Positions 1 through 8,531 of a DNA stretch of 64,000 bases are shown in pieces. Where the stretch lies: assembly GCA_004000515.1 (NCBI GenBank), contig CP034537.1:4664001-4728000 (forward strand), read 5' to 3'. This DNA is from Pseudomonas poae. Its GTDB lineage: Bacteria; Pseudomonadota; Gammaproteobacteria; Pseudomonadales; Pseudomonadaceae. How positions within the stretch are numbered: the first letter of the stretch is position 1; every line of letters starts with the position of its first letter. The notes beneath the pieces were generated by a model. It saw only the letters and a program-made list of their open reading frames with translations. It made no database searches and was not told the DNA's origin. Position numbers and translations under genes: made by a program.

Positions 1-353
1 CCGGCGCGCAGGCGCTCGATGGTGAAGGCGTCACGCTGGGCGACCAGGTTCGCAAACGCCGGGCTGCCGGATGCGGCGGTCAGGCCCTTGACCAGGTAGC
101 TGTCTTTGGCGGTGTAGGGAATGCCATCCAGTGGCCCCAAGGTCGCGCCCTTCGCCCGGCGCGCATCGCTGGCCTGGGCTTCCTTGAGGGCTTCGGGGTT
201 GCGCACCACCACGGCGTTCAACGCAGTGGCAGTCCGCGGACCGTCGTAGGCATCAATGCGTGCCAGGTAAGCCTGGACCAGTTCAACGGCCGTGGTCTGG
301 CCGGATTCAAGCGCCGCGCGCAATTGGGCAATGGAGACTTCGGTAACTTGCAT
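1..353 (-). CDS. Amidase family protein, N-terminal part (cut by window start)
   Basis: Reading the minus strand from the ATG at 353 gives about 117 residues that continue past the window edge. They match the start of the amidase signature family (GatA/AtzF-like enzymes that hydrolyse amide bonds with a Ser-cisSer-Lys triad). The segment GPLDGIPYTAKDSY at about residues 73-86 is the family's GPLxGIPxxxKD block, and its Lys83 would be the catalytic lysine. The two catalytic serines and the Gly/Ser-rich core lie outside the window. The gene follows the XRE regulator on the same strand with a gap of about 56 bases, so the two may be co-transcribed. The substrate cannot be told from this fragment. 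Confidence 0.8.
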   Translation of the reverse strand, partial: MQVTEVSIAQLRAALESGQTTAVELVQAYLARIDAYDGPRTATALNAVVVRNPEALKEAQASDARRAKGATLGPLDGIPYTAKDSYLVKGLTAASGSPAFANLVAQRDAFTIERLRA

Positions 354-409
354 CACGTTTTTTCGCCGCCTTCAAGTGGGGGTATGGCGGCAGTCTACGT
401 ACAGATATT

Positions 410-1198
410 TCACAAAACCAGCGCCGCATAATCGGCGTAGGCGCCGCGCATTACTTGCCACGTGTGCGCATCAGCAGGAATCAGATGTTCGATGCGCAGG
501 GAGGCGAGGGTGATGTCCTGGGGCATGCCAAAGGTGGTGAAGGTGGACAGGAAATTCAGCTCGCCTCGCTTTGAGCGCAAACGGGTCATCACTAGCAAAG
601 GCATTTCTACGGGCAGGTCGGTGCAGATGGGCACAGGCAGCCCTGCCAGCACTGTTGCCAATGCGGGGTTGCCCATTGCTTCGCGAGTCGCCCGTTGCCA
701 CGCCAGGGTGCGGATCTCTTCGGCATTGACCAGGTGGTCGCCGAGACCGCCGGGTTGCAGCAGGGTGGCCAGCAAATTCACGCCGTTGGCGGCGTCAGGC
801 TGGATGCCGAGCAAATCAAACAGCACACCGGTGCTGGCATTGGCCGCCAGCACGTGCCATTGGCTGTCCAGCAGAATCGCCGGCGCGGGGTTGTGGGCGT
901 GCAGCACATGGTCGACCGCTTCACGAACGGCCTCCATGGCCGGTGCGGCCAGTGGGGTAGCGGCGTAGCGCGGGGCAAAACCGGCGGCAAGGAACACGCG
1001 GTTGCGCTGCTCCAGCGGGGCCTCCAGCGCACTCAGCAAATGATGCAAGGTGGCGGGACTCGGTTTGGCGCGCCCGGTTTCGAGGCAACTGAGGTGACGC
1101 TGCGAAACACCGGTGATCAGCGCCAGCTCGAGCTGGCTGAGTTTGGCGTCCCGGCGCAATTGGCGCAGGTGTTCGCCTGCAGTAGAAGGCGTGTCCAT
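410..1198 (-). CDS. XRE-family regulator with MmyB-like ligand-binding domain
   Basis: This 262-residue protein begins with a lambda-repressor-type helix-turn-helix (about residues 8-65, with SQLELALITGVSQRHLSCLE as the recognition region). The C-terminal two thirds resemble the MmyB-like PAS-fold ligand-binding domain of a large actinobacterial and proteobacterial regulator family (ILLDSQWHVLAANAS and later DLPVEMPLLVMTRLRSKRGE). It is probably a ligand-responsive repressor. It sits upstream of the amidase on the same strand and divergent from the DUF2834-MAPEG pair, with 83 bases between the two start codons, so either side could be its target. The family is clear, the ligand is unknown. 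Confidence 0.85.
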   Translation of the reverse strand: MDTPSTAGEHLRQLRRDAKLSQLELALITGVSQRHLSCLETGRAKPSPATLHHLLSALEAPLEQRNRVFLAAGFAPRYAATPLAAPAMEAVREAVDHVLHAHNPAPAILLDSQWHVLAANASTGVLFDLLGIQPDAANGVNLLATLLQPGGLGDHLVNAEEIRTLAWQRATREAMGNPALATVLAGLPVPICTDLPVEMPLLVMTRLRSKRGELNFLSTFTTFGMPQDITLASLRIEHLIPADAHTWQVMRGAYADYAALVL

Positions 1199-1281
1199 GA
1201 CGTGTTCATGACCTCCGAGGTCATTGCGAGGGGCAGAACCTTATCACTAACGTAGGCCTTCATCACGCCAAGGAAGCAAGC

Positions 1282-1587
1282 ATGCCAAAGCCCTATTTCG
1301 CCCTGATCGGATTGCTCGGATTTTCGTTGTACACCCTGTTCACGCTGCTGACGGCCGAGCAGTCGCTATGGGCATTTGGACGGGAATTGATGTCGCGTCC
1401 GGACACGGCGCAGGTGGTCATCGACTTGTATTTGATGGCGGCGCTGGCGTGCGTGTGGATGTACCGCGATACGCGGCGGCGCGGGCATTCGCTGGCTTCG
1501 CTGATGCCATATGTGGTGCTCACGGCCGTGTTCGTGTCGGTGGGGCCGTTGCTTTATCTCGTTGTGAAGGGATTTCGGGATGAATGA
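1282..1587 (+). CDS. DUF2834 domain membrane protein
   Basis: This is a 101-residue integral membrane protein with about three hydrophobic segments (residues 5-25, 45-62 and 75-95) and a charged cytoplasmic loop containing YRDTRRRG. The organisation and the ending LLYLVVKGFRDE fit the DUF2834 family, whose function is unknown. The last eight bases overlap the start of the downstream MAPEG gene, which suggests translational coupling. It is transcribed away from the XRE regulator at 410-1198. Nothing in the sequence points to a substrate or partner beyond the shared operon with the MAPEG protein. Confidence 0.8.
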   Translation: MPKPYFALIGLLGFSLYTLFTLLTAEQSLWAFGRELMSRPDTAQVVIDLYLMAALACVWMYRDTRRRGHSLASLMPYVVLTAVFVSVGPLLYLVVKGFRDE

Positions 1588-1999
1588 CCTTATGCCTGTC
1601 TATGTCGCGTGCGTACTGGTGCTGGGCCTGAAGATGTTTGCGATCTCCTGCTATCAAGGGTTCTTCCGAATCCGGGGCAGGGCGTTCACTAATCAAGAGG
1701 ATGCCGCTTACTTCAACCGTGCCAAGTGCCCGAAAGAATTGCCGCAGGTCGTGAGAGCGACCAAGGCGTGGAATAATGACCTGGAAAATATTCCACTGTT
1801 CTTTGTGTTGGGTGGGCTGTGTGTGGTGCTGGAGGGGTCCAGCGGAGTTATCGCGTGGTTGTTCTGCGCTTTTACCCTGGCGCGGGTGGCGCACACCGTT
1901 ACCTATTTGATGGGATGGCAGCCTTGGCGGACCGTTGCCTATGCCGTGGGCACGCTCTGCCTGTCAGGACTGGGCGCCACGCTCGCCTACCTTTTGTAG
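1580..1999 (+). CDS. MAPEG family membrane protein
   Basis: The 139-residue product has four hydrophobic helices and the MAPEG core, seen in RAKCPKELPQVVRATKAW followed by NDLENIPLFF. The Asn-x-x-Glu-Asn stretch lines the glutathione site in characterised members. MAPEG proteins are membrane-bound glutathione transferases or peroxidases, and the bacterial members are mostly uncharacterised. The gene overlaps DUF2834 by eight bases. Its stop codon TAG at 1997-1999 lies inside the first bases of the REP element that starts at 1995, so the repeat supplies the end of the gene. Function beyond the family is an inference. Confidence 0.85.
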   Translation: MNDLMPVYVACVLVLGLKMFAISCYQGFFRIRGRAFTNQEDAAYFNRAKCPKELPQVVRATKAWNNDLENIPLFFVLGGLCVVLEGSSGVIAWLFCAFTLARVAHTVTYLMGWQPWRTVAYAVGTLCLSGLGATLAYLL

Positions 2000-2144
2000 T
2001 GAGCGGGCTCGCCCCGCGCTGGGGGGCGAAGCCGCCCTAAATCAAGTCACCGCGTCCTTTCAGAAAAACCGCGTAGGCAGAGTTTAGGGCGGCTTCGCCC
2101 CCCAGCGCGGGCGGTGCGACGATTCGACAAGCCCGCTCACTACA
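1995..2144. repeat. Paired REP palindrome (REPIN type)
   Basis: Two arms in inverted orientation begin TGTAGTGAGCGGGCT and end AGCCCGCTCACTACA. Each arm contains the internal GCGCTGGG...GGCGGCTTCGCC palindrome, and about 35 unpaired bases lie between them. The same unit recurs at 12435, 14222, 27595 and 60438. It separates the MAPEG gene from the convergent sugar-binding-protein gene, the usual intergenic position for Pseudomonas REP doublets. It may also act as a bidirectional transcript end. Confidence 0.9.
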
Positions 2145-2151
2145 AACACAG

Positions 2152-3073
2152 CTATGGGTTGAGGAAGGCTTGGTAGTTCGCCTTGGTAATCTGCTGATAA
2201 GGAATGGTCAGTTCAGCGTCATACGGCTCCTTTTTACCATCTTCACCGCCAGATCGATCGAGCCCACGGCCTGGCCTTTGTTGTCCTGGTAAGCCGTGAC
2301 CAGCAACTGGCCCTTTTCACCGCATCCAACCCCGCTGCACCGCCGTCGCTGCCGGCGACCAAAATGTCCTTGCCCGGTTGCATGCCCGCCTGGCTGATCG
2401 CCATGGCCGCGCCGATGGCCATTTCATCCGCGTTCGCCGCCACCGCGTCGATCTTGGTGCCCGACACGATCCAGTTGTTCATCAGGTCAATCGCCTTGCT
2501 GCGCTGCCATTCGGCGCTTTGTTCCTCGACGATCTTGATGCCGGGATAGTCCTTGAGCACGTTTTTCACACCTTGGGTGCGGTTATGGGTCGCGTTGTTG
2601 GAGAGCAGCCCTAGCATGATCGCCAGGTTGCCCTTGCCGCCCATTTGCTCGGCCAGGTAGCGCATCTGGATTTCACCGGCCTTGATCTCATCCGAGCCCA
2701 CATACCCCACGCCCGGCGGTACCTCCTTGAACTCCGGGCGGCGGTTGACGTACACCAGCGGGATCTTGGCCTGCTGGGCATTGACGGTCATTTTCGCCGT
2801 GGCGGCGGTGTCCACCGCGTTGACGATAATCGCGTCCATGCCCTGGGCCGTGAAGTTCTGCACTTGGTTGAGCTGGCGCACCACGTCGCCCTGGGCATCC
2901 TCGAATTGCAAGGTCACTCCGGGCAGTTCCTTGGCGTGGGCGGCCATGTAGTCACGCATCTGCGCCAGGAACACATCGTCAACCTGGGCGATGCTCACGC
3001 CGATACGCATATCGGCCAGCGCCCAAGGCGTCACAGCGAGGGTAAAGAGTGCCGCAAGGAGTTGCTTCTTCAT
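2152..3073 (-). CDS. Ribose-type ABC transporter substrate-binding protein (two frameshifts)
   Basis: This periplasmic sugar-binding protein of the RbsB class has a signal peptide (MKKQLLAALFTLAVTPWALA), a periplasmic-binding fold and the family's AVAANADEMAIGA and AGSDGG blocks. It would deliver a sugar or polyol to an ABC importer. The frame breaks twice: at TTTT 2314-2317 (five expected) and TTTTT 2231-2235 (six expected). Adding one base to each restores an intact C-terminus ending YQAFLNP and a 307-residue protein of normal length. No permease or ATPase gene is present nearby, so the protein is an orphan here. It follows the PhyH-like dioxygenase by 42 bases, and an AACAACAAC motif precedes its GGAG ribosome site. 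Confidence 0.85.
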
Positions 3074-3088
3074 GGTGTTGCTCCGTTA

Positions 3089-3102
3089 TTTTTGTTGTTG
3101 TT
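3089..3102 (-). promoter_or_regulatory. Crc/Hfq CA motif upstream of the binding-protein gene
   Basis: On the minus strand AACAACAACAAAAA lies directly before the GGAG ribosome site (3081-3084) and the ATG at 3073. It matches the AANAANAA motif through which Hfq and Crc block translation of catabolic messages in Pseudomonas. Nearly the same string precedes the SDR and iolG genes. The motif match is direct, the function is inferred. Confidence 0.6.
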
Positions 3103-3115
3103 AAAACAGAGTGAT

Positions 3116-4249
3116 TCACGCTTGGCGCTTCTCCCGCATCTGCTTGACGGCAGCGGCGAAGTCCGACAGCGGCCAGCGTTCGTTGAGGGCCTGCACCATC
3201 AGTTGTTGCCCGGTTTGTGGCGCCAACCCCTGCAAGGGTGGGTCAGTGTCAAGGTTGGTGGGGAAGGAATAGCCGTCGGCCGTGCAGCCGATCACCGCCT
3301 CCACGGCCTGGGCATCGAGTGCGGTGTTGGCCAGCAGCGCCGGGTAGATCGCCAGCATCATGCGGTCGCGGTCGAGCGCTTCCATGGGCTTGCCGAACGC
3401 CGACGAGATTTGCAGCAGATTGGCCATGCGCTGCCGGTCTGGCGTGCGGTTGGTGCCGGCGGCATGAAACAGCGCCGGGTTGAAGAACAACAGGTCACCC
3501 TTGTTCAGCGGCAATTGCACGGCGTGTTGCTGGAAGTAGTCGATAAACTCCGGGCGCCGCCACGCCAGGTAGCCCAAGGCGTACTGCTGCGAAAACGGCA
3601 GCAACTGGGTGGGCCCGGTTTCCAGCGGCATATCGGAATGCGCCACCGCGCCTTGCAACGTCAGGTACTGGGACAACACGTGCAAGGGCAGGGGAAACCG
3701 CTCCACCACATCATGGGTCTGGAAGCCCAGGTGATAATCCCGATGCGGCTGCTGCGCCTGGCCGCCGGGGTGCACCACGTTGACTTGGGCGGTTACCTGA
3801 AAGCTGGGCCCCAGCCACGCCTCGGCGATCAGCCCGAGCAACGGGTTGGCGTAGTACTCGACAAAGGACTCTGGCGACTGCAACGCCGCCTTCTGCAATG
3901 AATTCCAGATACGCCCGTTGCTGCCCGCCTTGGCAAAGTGATCGGCCGCCACGCCTTGGGCGGCCTCATGGGCGAAGATCGCCTCAAACACCTGGCTATG
4001 GCGGTCCACCACTTCCAGGTCCTCATACGCGCGGCGCACCACCATTACCCCCGGCCCATCGCGGAACAGCTGATGCAGTTCATTCATCACGACAAGACGG
4101 TCACTGTGGCGCAAGGTGTAGGCGTCGTAGATCACCACATTGCTCACCACCTCGGCGCACAGCGGGTAGTCTTCTGCGTGGGCCTGTTGTGCGCAAAGCC
4201 GGCTGAAATCCGCTAGCTGTACGTCATCGCGGGTGACAAACGCCGCCAT
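3116..4249 (-). CDS. Phytanoyl-CoA dioxygenase (PhyH) family protein
   Basis: A 377-residue Fe(II)/2-oxoglutarate dioxygenase of the PhyH family. The iron-binding facial triad is visible as HRD in QQPHRDYHLGFQ near residue 195 and the distal His in LFHAAGTNR near residue 287. The following Arg is the usual 2-oxoglutarate ligand. Such enzymes hydroxylate unactivated carbons of diverse small molecules. The start is the ATG at 4249: GGAGG lies at 4256-4260 and the ATG overlaps the stop of the SDR gene (TGATG), so the two are translationally coupled. The substrate is unknown, but the neighbours (SDR, IolG-type dehydrogenase, sugar-binding protein, LacI) suggest a polyol or sugar derivative. Confidence 0.85.
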   Translation of the reverse strand: MAAFVTRDDVQLADFSRLCAQQAHAEDYPLCAEVVSNVVIYDAYTLRHSDRLVVMNELHQLFRDGPGVMVVRRAYEDLEVVDRHSQVFEAIFAHEAAQGVAADHFAKAGSNGRIWNSLQKAALQSPESFVEYYANPLLGLIAEAWLGPSFQVTAQVNVVHPGGQAQQPHRDYHLGFQTHDVVERFPLPLHVLSQYLTLQGAVAHSDMPLETGPTQLLPFSQQYALGYLAWRRPEFIDYFQQHAVQLPLNKGDLLFFNPALFHAAGTNRTPDRQRMANLLQISSAFGKPMEALDRDRMMLAIYPALLANTALDAQAVEAVIGCTADGYSFPTNLDTDPPLQGLAPQTGQQLMVQALNERWPLSDFAAAVKQMREKRQA

Positions 4250-5093
4250 CACACACCTCCCGACAGGCTCAGCGCCTGATGCGGTTGCGGGCTACCGCCG
4301 TCAGTGCAGCCGACCACGCCTTGTTCCAGGTCGATCACCGAACCGGTCATCATCCCCGACTCGCTGGACAGCAGGAACGCCACGCTGCGTGCCACTTCTT
4401 CGGGCTTGAGCAGGCGCCCGAAAGGCTGTGCGGCTTCGGCCTTGGCCAGCCAGCCGTCCTCGGCCCCGTGGTATTGGCGTTGAATGTCATCTTCGTGGGG
4501 GTGTCCATCCAGCCGATATTCAAGCCATTGACGCGAATCCGGTTGCGCAACGCGCTGAACGCCACGTTCTTGGTGAGGATCGCCAGTGCGCCCTTGGAGG
4601 CTGCATAAGCGCTGAGGAATGATTGCCCGCCGTGTCCGGTGATGCTTTGGATGTTCACCACTGCGCCTTCCACGCCTTTGCTGATCATCAGCTTCAAGGC
4701 TTCCTGCATCAGGAAGAACGGTGCCCGCACATTTACCGCAAACAGGCGCTCGAACAGCTCAGGTGACGTATCCAGGATCGTGCCGCGATCCGACATGCCG
4801 GCGCAGTTCACCAGCCCGTGCAAGGTGCCAAAGTGGGTGCGCGCCGCCTCAATGATTGCTCGGCAATCCTCCACCTTCTCAAGGTCCGCCTCGACAAAGA
4901 ATGCCTGGCAATCGAGTTGGGCGAGCTGCCGCACCTGTTCTTCGCCCTGGGCGCGACGACGCCCGCAGATGATCAACCCTGCGGCCCCGCGCTGGGCCAA
5001 GGTGTGGGCTACCGCAGCGCCCAGGCCTTGCGTGCTGCCGGTGACGACGAAGTATTGGCCGCTGAAAGTGCTGGCGAGATCGGTGTTCGGCAT
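4249..5093 (-). CDS. Short-chain dehydrogenase/reductase (one frameshift)
   Basis: A classical SDR with the cofactor motif TGSTQGLG near residue 18, NCAG near residue 95, and the catalytic Tyr-x-x-x-Lys in YAASKGAL near residue 168. It is an NAD(P)-dependent oxidoreductase. The frame breaks after GWMDTP at the GGGGG run 4497-4501, where six are expected. Adding one base gives the normal C-terminal region with LLKPEEVARSVAFLLS and DLEQGVVGCTDGG, 281 residues in all. It is the first gene of a three-gene minus-strand operon with the PhyH dioxygenase and the binding protein, divergent from the LacI gene. A CA motif precedes its ribosome site. Confidence 0.85.
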
Positions 5094-5107
5094 GGGTTTC
5101 TCCTGAA

Positions 5108-5120
5108 TTTTTGTTGTTGT
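5108..5120 (-). promoter_or_regulatory. Crc/Hfq CA motif upstream of the SDR gene
   Basis: ACAACAACAAAAA on the minus strand lies just before the AGGAG ribosome site of the SDR gene. It repeats the string found before the binding-protein gene and, in the other orientation, before iolG. It fits the AANAANAA target of Hfq/Crc. Confidence 0.6.
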
Positions 5121-5216
5121 GCATCGCCCGACTCGACGGCGGGCAAAACTGAGACTAGCATTGCGAAACCTCAGTAATGCCTAAAAACACCTCAAAAAGA
5201 CATCAGGCACATACCC

Positions 5217-6242
5217 ATGCTCGAACGCGCCAAACACTTCTCCATCAAGCAACTCGCCACCCAGGCCGGCGTCAGCAAAGCCACGGTCGACCGCGTGCTG
5301 CACCAGCGCGGCAGCGTGCATGCCCAGACCCAGCGGCGTATCGAACAGGCGCTGGATGAGTTGGAGTCACAGGAGAAAAACGGCCTGGCGGTGGGGCGCA
5401 CGTTCCATGTCGACGTGATCATGCACACGCCCAAGCGTTTCAGTGCGGCGGTGCAGACGGCGATCACTGCGCAGTTGGCCAGCCTCGCGCCGTTCCGGAT
5501 TGCCCCGCGCTTTCACCTGTTCGAAGAGATCGAGCCCCAGGCCATGCACGACCAATTGCTGCGCTGCCTCGACACCGGCAGCCAAGGCGTGGTGCTCAAG
5601 GCCGCCGACGAGCCGGCGGTGAACCAGGCGGTCAAGCAACTGATCGCAGCGGGCATTCCGGTGGTGACATTGGTCACGGACCTGCCGCAAAGCGAGCGCA
5701 TCGGCTACGTCGGCATGGACAACCGCACTGCAGGGCAAACGGCCGCCTACTTGATGTCGCGCTGGCTGCCCTCAGAACCCCAGGACGTGGCCGTGGTGAT
5801 CGGCAGCGAACTGTTCCGTGGCGAAGAAGAGCGCGAGATGGGCTTTCGTGCCTGGATGCGCGGGCGTGCGCCGCACTTGCGGGTGCTCGATATCAGTGGA
5901 GGCTATGGGGTGTATGACCGCACCTTCGAACGGGTCACCCAGGCGCTGAAACAGCAGCCCGAGCTGAAGGCGGTGTACAGCGTCGGCGGCGGCAACCGGG
6001 CGATTGTCGATGCCTTTGCCGCTCAGGGCCGTGCGCTGGACGTGTTTATCGGCCACGACCTCGACGAAGAAAACCGCCAGTTGCTGCTGGAAGAAAAAGT
6101 CGCGGCGATCATCGACCACAACCTGCAGATCGATGCGCGCCATGTGTTCCTGCACATCCTGCACTACCACCGGCTGTGGAAGGCCGGGCCGATTGCGCCA
6201 TCACAGGTGCAAATTGTTACGCCGTTCAACCTGCCGGACTGA
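5217..6242 (+). CDS. LacI-family transcriptional regulator
   Basis: A 341-residue LacI/GalR regulator. The N-terminal helix-turn-helix is FSIKQLATQAGVSKATVDRV at residues 9-28. A periplasmic-binding-like effector domain follows, with VLKAADEPAVNQAV and later YSVGGGNRAIVDAF. Members of this class with the TVDRVLHQRG hinge bind sugars or polyols such as inositol. It is divergent from the SDR-PhyH-binding protein operon (123 bases between the starts) and lies directly upstream of iolG, so it probably controls both. TGAG and CTCA half-sites flank GCATTGCGAAAC in the shared promoter region at about 5150-5173, but I cannot establish an operator there. Confidence 0.88.
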   Translation: MLERAKHFSIKQLATQAGVSKATVDRVLHQRGSVHAQTQRRIEQALDELESQEKNGLAVGRTFHVDVIMHTPKRFSAAVQTAITAQLASLAPFRIAPRFHLFEEIEPQAMHDQLLRCLDTGSQGVVLKAADEPAVNQAVKQLIAAGIPVVTLVTDLPQSERIGYVGMDNRTAGQTAAYLMSRWLPSEPQDVAVVIGSELFRGEEEREMGFRAWMRGRAPHLRVLDISGGYGVYDRTFERVTQALKQQPELKAVYSVGGGNRAIVDAFAAQGRALDVFIGHDLDEENRQLLLEEKVAAIIDHNLQIDARHVFLHILHYHRLWKAGPIAPSQVQIVTPFNLPD

Positions 6243-6250
6243 ATCTCCCT

Positions 6251-6261
6251 CAACAACAAAA
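6251..6261 (+). promoter_or_regulatory. Crc/Hfq CA motif upstream of iolG
   Basis: CAACAACAAAA precedes the AGGAG ribosome site of iolG. It is the third copy of this motif in the locus, and all three lie at the same place relative to the start codon. This points to shared catabolite repression. Confidence 0.6.
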
Positions 6262-6276
6262 CCAGGAGTTTTCACC

Positions 6277-7281
6277 ATGCTACGAATCGCCGTTCTAGGT
6301 GCCGGGCGCATCGCCAAGATCCACGCCGCCAACGTCGCCGCCCACCCCAACGCCACGCTGGTGCTGGTCGCCGACCCCTGGCGTGAAGGCGTCGATGCGT
6401 TAAGCACCCAATTGGGCTGTGAGGCGGCCTACGATTGCGCCGCCGTGCTCACGCGCAAAGATATCGACGCCGTGGTGATCGGCACGCCCACCGACACCCA
6501 TATCGACCTGCTGCTGGCGGCGGTGGCGGAAGGCAAGGCGGTGCTCTGCGAAAAGCCTATCGACCTCGACATCGCCAAGGCCCGCAGCGCCGCCCAGACG
6601 GTCGAGCGCCAAGGCGGCAAGGTGATGCTGGGTTTCAACCGGCGTTTCGACCCCGACATGCTGCGCCTGCGCCAGGCCCTCGACGCCGGGCAGATTGGTG
6701 CGGTGCGCCAGGTGATCATCACCAGCCGCGACCCCGGCCTGGCGCCGCGTGACTACCTGAAACACTCCGGTGGCATCCTGCGCGACATGACCATCCACGA
6801 CTTCGATACCGCCCGCCACTTGCTCGGCGAAGAACCGGTGGAAGTGACCGCCATCGCCAGCCGCCTGGTGGACCCCAGCCTTGCCGAGATCGACGACTAC
6901 GACAGCGTGATGGTCTTGCTGCGCACCGCTTCGGGCAAGCAATGCCATATCAACTGCTGCCGCCAGGCGGTGTACGGCTACGACCAACGAGTGGAAGTGT
7001 CTGGCGCCAGCGGCGTACTGCTCACCGACAACCATCGCCCCAGCACGTTGCGCCACTGGAGTGCCGAGCACACCGAAGCGCTGGAGCCGCTGCAGCACTT
7101 TTTTCTTGAGCGCTATGCCGATGCCTACCGCAATGAGCTGACCCAGTTCATTGATGCGCTGAACAACGGGCAGCCGTTGCCCACCAACGTGCGCGACGGT
7201 TTGTACGCGCTGCACTTGGCGGATTGTGCGTTGGAATCGGTGAAGACCGGGCGCAGTGTGGCGGTCAACTACGACCTCTAA
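6277..7281 (+). CDS. iolG: Gfo/Idh/MocA dehydrogenase, inositol 2-dehydrogenase type
   Basis: A 334-residue NAD(P)-dependent oxidoreductase. The Rossmann motif is VLGAGRIAKIHAANV at the N-terminus, the EKP motif appears in LCEKPIDLDIAKA near residue 95, and GFNRRFDPDM near residue 122 is typical of myo-inositol 2-dehydrogenases. The catalytic His-x-x-x-D region is MTIHDFDTARHLL. The frame is open further upstream inside the LacI gene, but the ATG at 6277 has AGGAG seven bases before it and matches the family start. It follows the LacI gene by 34 bases. The inositol assignment is likely but not proven, because related enzymes act on other cyclitols and sugars. Confidence 0.82.
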   Translation: MLRIAVLGAGRIAKIHAANVAAHPNATLVLVADPWREGVDALSTQLGCEAAYDCAAVLTRKDIDAVVIGTPTDTHIDLLLAAVAEGKAVLCEKPIDLDIAKARSAAQTVERQGGKVMLGFNRRFDPDMLRLRQALDAGQIGAVRQVIITSRDPGLAPRDYLKHSGGILRDMTIHDFDTARHLLGEEPVEVTAIASRLVDPSLAEIDDYDSVMVLLRTASGKQCHINCCRQAVYGYDQRVEVSGASGVLLTDNHRPSTLRHWSAEHTEALEPLQHFFLERYADAYRNELTQFIDALNNGQPLPTNVRDGLYALHLADCALESVKTGRSVAVNYDL

Positions 7282-8444
7282 CCGTAGGAACTGACCCCGG
7301 TTCGATCCACCAGCCGAATGCTGTCGCGGCCACCACGCTTGGTTTCATACAGCGTGGTGTCACCTTGTTCGATCAAGGCGCTCAGGCTGGCGGGTGGTTG
7401 GTCGAACAGGTTGGCGCCGATGCTCAAGGTCACCGGTTCCGGGGTGGCAAAGGTTTGCGAGGTAAGTTTAAAAAATTGTTCGCGCAGGCGGCTGCCCAGG
7501 TCGACGATCTGCTCGGTCGAGGCGGTGTTGAGCAGGATCACGAATTCGTCACCGCCCAGGCGTGCGGCGAGCGCGCCATGGGGGACCACGGCGCGGATCA
7601 TTTCGCTCAGGGCAATCAGAAGGCGGTCGCCGGCGGTATGGCCGAACAGGTCGTTGACCGACTTGAAATTATCGATATCGATCAACAGCAGCGCACCCGG
7701 CTGTGCCGGTGACACTTGGGCCAGCAGGCGCGGTGCGCGCAAGTCCAGGGCGCGGCGGTTGTACAGGGCGGTCAGCGGGTCGCGGGCGGCGAGGCGGGCG
7801 ATTTGCTGCTCGCGGCGGTAACGTTCGGAGCCGGTCATCGACAGGGCAATCAACATGATCGCCATCGCGCCTTCCACCAGGGACACCTGAATGATTTCGC
7901 CCTTGAACGAGGCCAGGTCGATCAAGGTGCCGGGGATCAATACCGACAGCGCTTTGGCCACGTAGAAAGACCCATGGAACAACAGCACATAACGCAGTTG
8001 CACCGCGCCGATGCTCAAGGATTTGCCGTGTGGTCGCAGCAGGAAACTGGCACGCAGGGTGGGCAGGGCGACGAGCAGCGACTGCACCCCCAGCATGGCC
8101 TTGGACCACGGCAGGTCGGAGGGCAGCATCAGCATGCCAAACCAGATAATCACCATCAGGGCCCAAAGCCGCGATACGCGCACCTGGGTAAACCGCGCCA
8201 CACCCAGCAGAAACAGAAAGTGCGCGGTCACCAACAAGCCATTGGCGAACCAGATGCCAACCATCAGGAAACCGTTGGTGCGCAGCAGGGCCAGGGTTGA
8301 GCCAAGGGTGATGGTGGCAAAACCGGCACTCCAGAACAGCAGCGAAGGTTCGCGCACACTGCGCCATTCAATGGCCAGGTACAGGGCCGCAGCGGCGGCG
8401 AGCGCCACCGTGAGGGCCAAAATCGTTGGAGGATCGAGCGTCAT
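7278..8444 (-). CDS. Membrane diguanylate cyclase (GGDEF)
   Basis: A 388-residue protein with six to seven predicted membrane helices in the first 205 residues, then a GGDEF domain with an intact active site RLGGDEFVIL near residue 310. It would make cyclic di-GMP from two GTP at the inner membrane. The RxxD inhibitory site that usually precedes GGDEF is not present (PHGALAARL occupies the position), so product inhibition through that site is not expected. The N-terminal membrane domain is of no type I recognise. The gene overlaps the end of the convergent iolG by four bases. No EAL domain is present. Confidence 0.88.
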   Translation of the reverse strand: MTLDPPTILALTVALAAAAALYLAIEWRSVREPSLLFWSAGFATITLGSTLALLRTNGFLMVGIWFANGLLVTAHFLFLLGVARFTQVRVSRLWALMVIIWFGMLMLPSDLPWSKAMLGVQSLLVALPTLRASFLLRPHGKSLSIGAVQLRYVLLFHGSFYVAKALSVLIPGTLIDLASFKGEIIQVSLVEGAMAIMLIALSMTGSERYRREQQIARLAARDPLTALYNRRALDLRAPRLLAQVSPAQPGALLLIDIDNFKSVNDLFGHTAGDRLLIALSEMIRAVVPHGALAARLGGDEFVILLNTASTEQIVDLGSRLREQFFKLTSQTFATPEPVTLSIGANLFDQPPASLSALIEQGDTTLYETKRGGRDSIRLVDRTGVSSYG

Positions 8445-8531
8445 GTGCTGCCAGGCGTGCGTTGAAAAACGCGATTGTAAGCGTTCACAGAGCGTTTTCG
8501 GAGCCTTACTGGCGAACGGCTATCTTTGTTT

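Noticed and set aside
2645..3901. Very long antisense open frames (for example 2645-3901, 22187-23296, 36922-38352, 45062-46405, 53616-55001)
   Set aside because: They lie opposite well-supported genes, are rich in His, Arg, Gly and Gln, lack ribosome sites, and follow from high GC at third codon positions.
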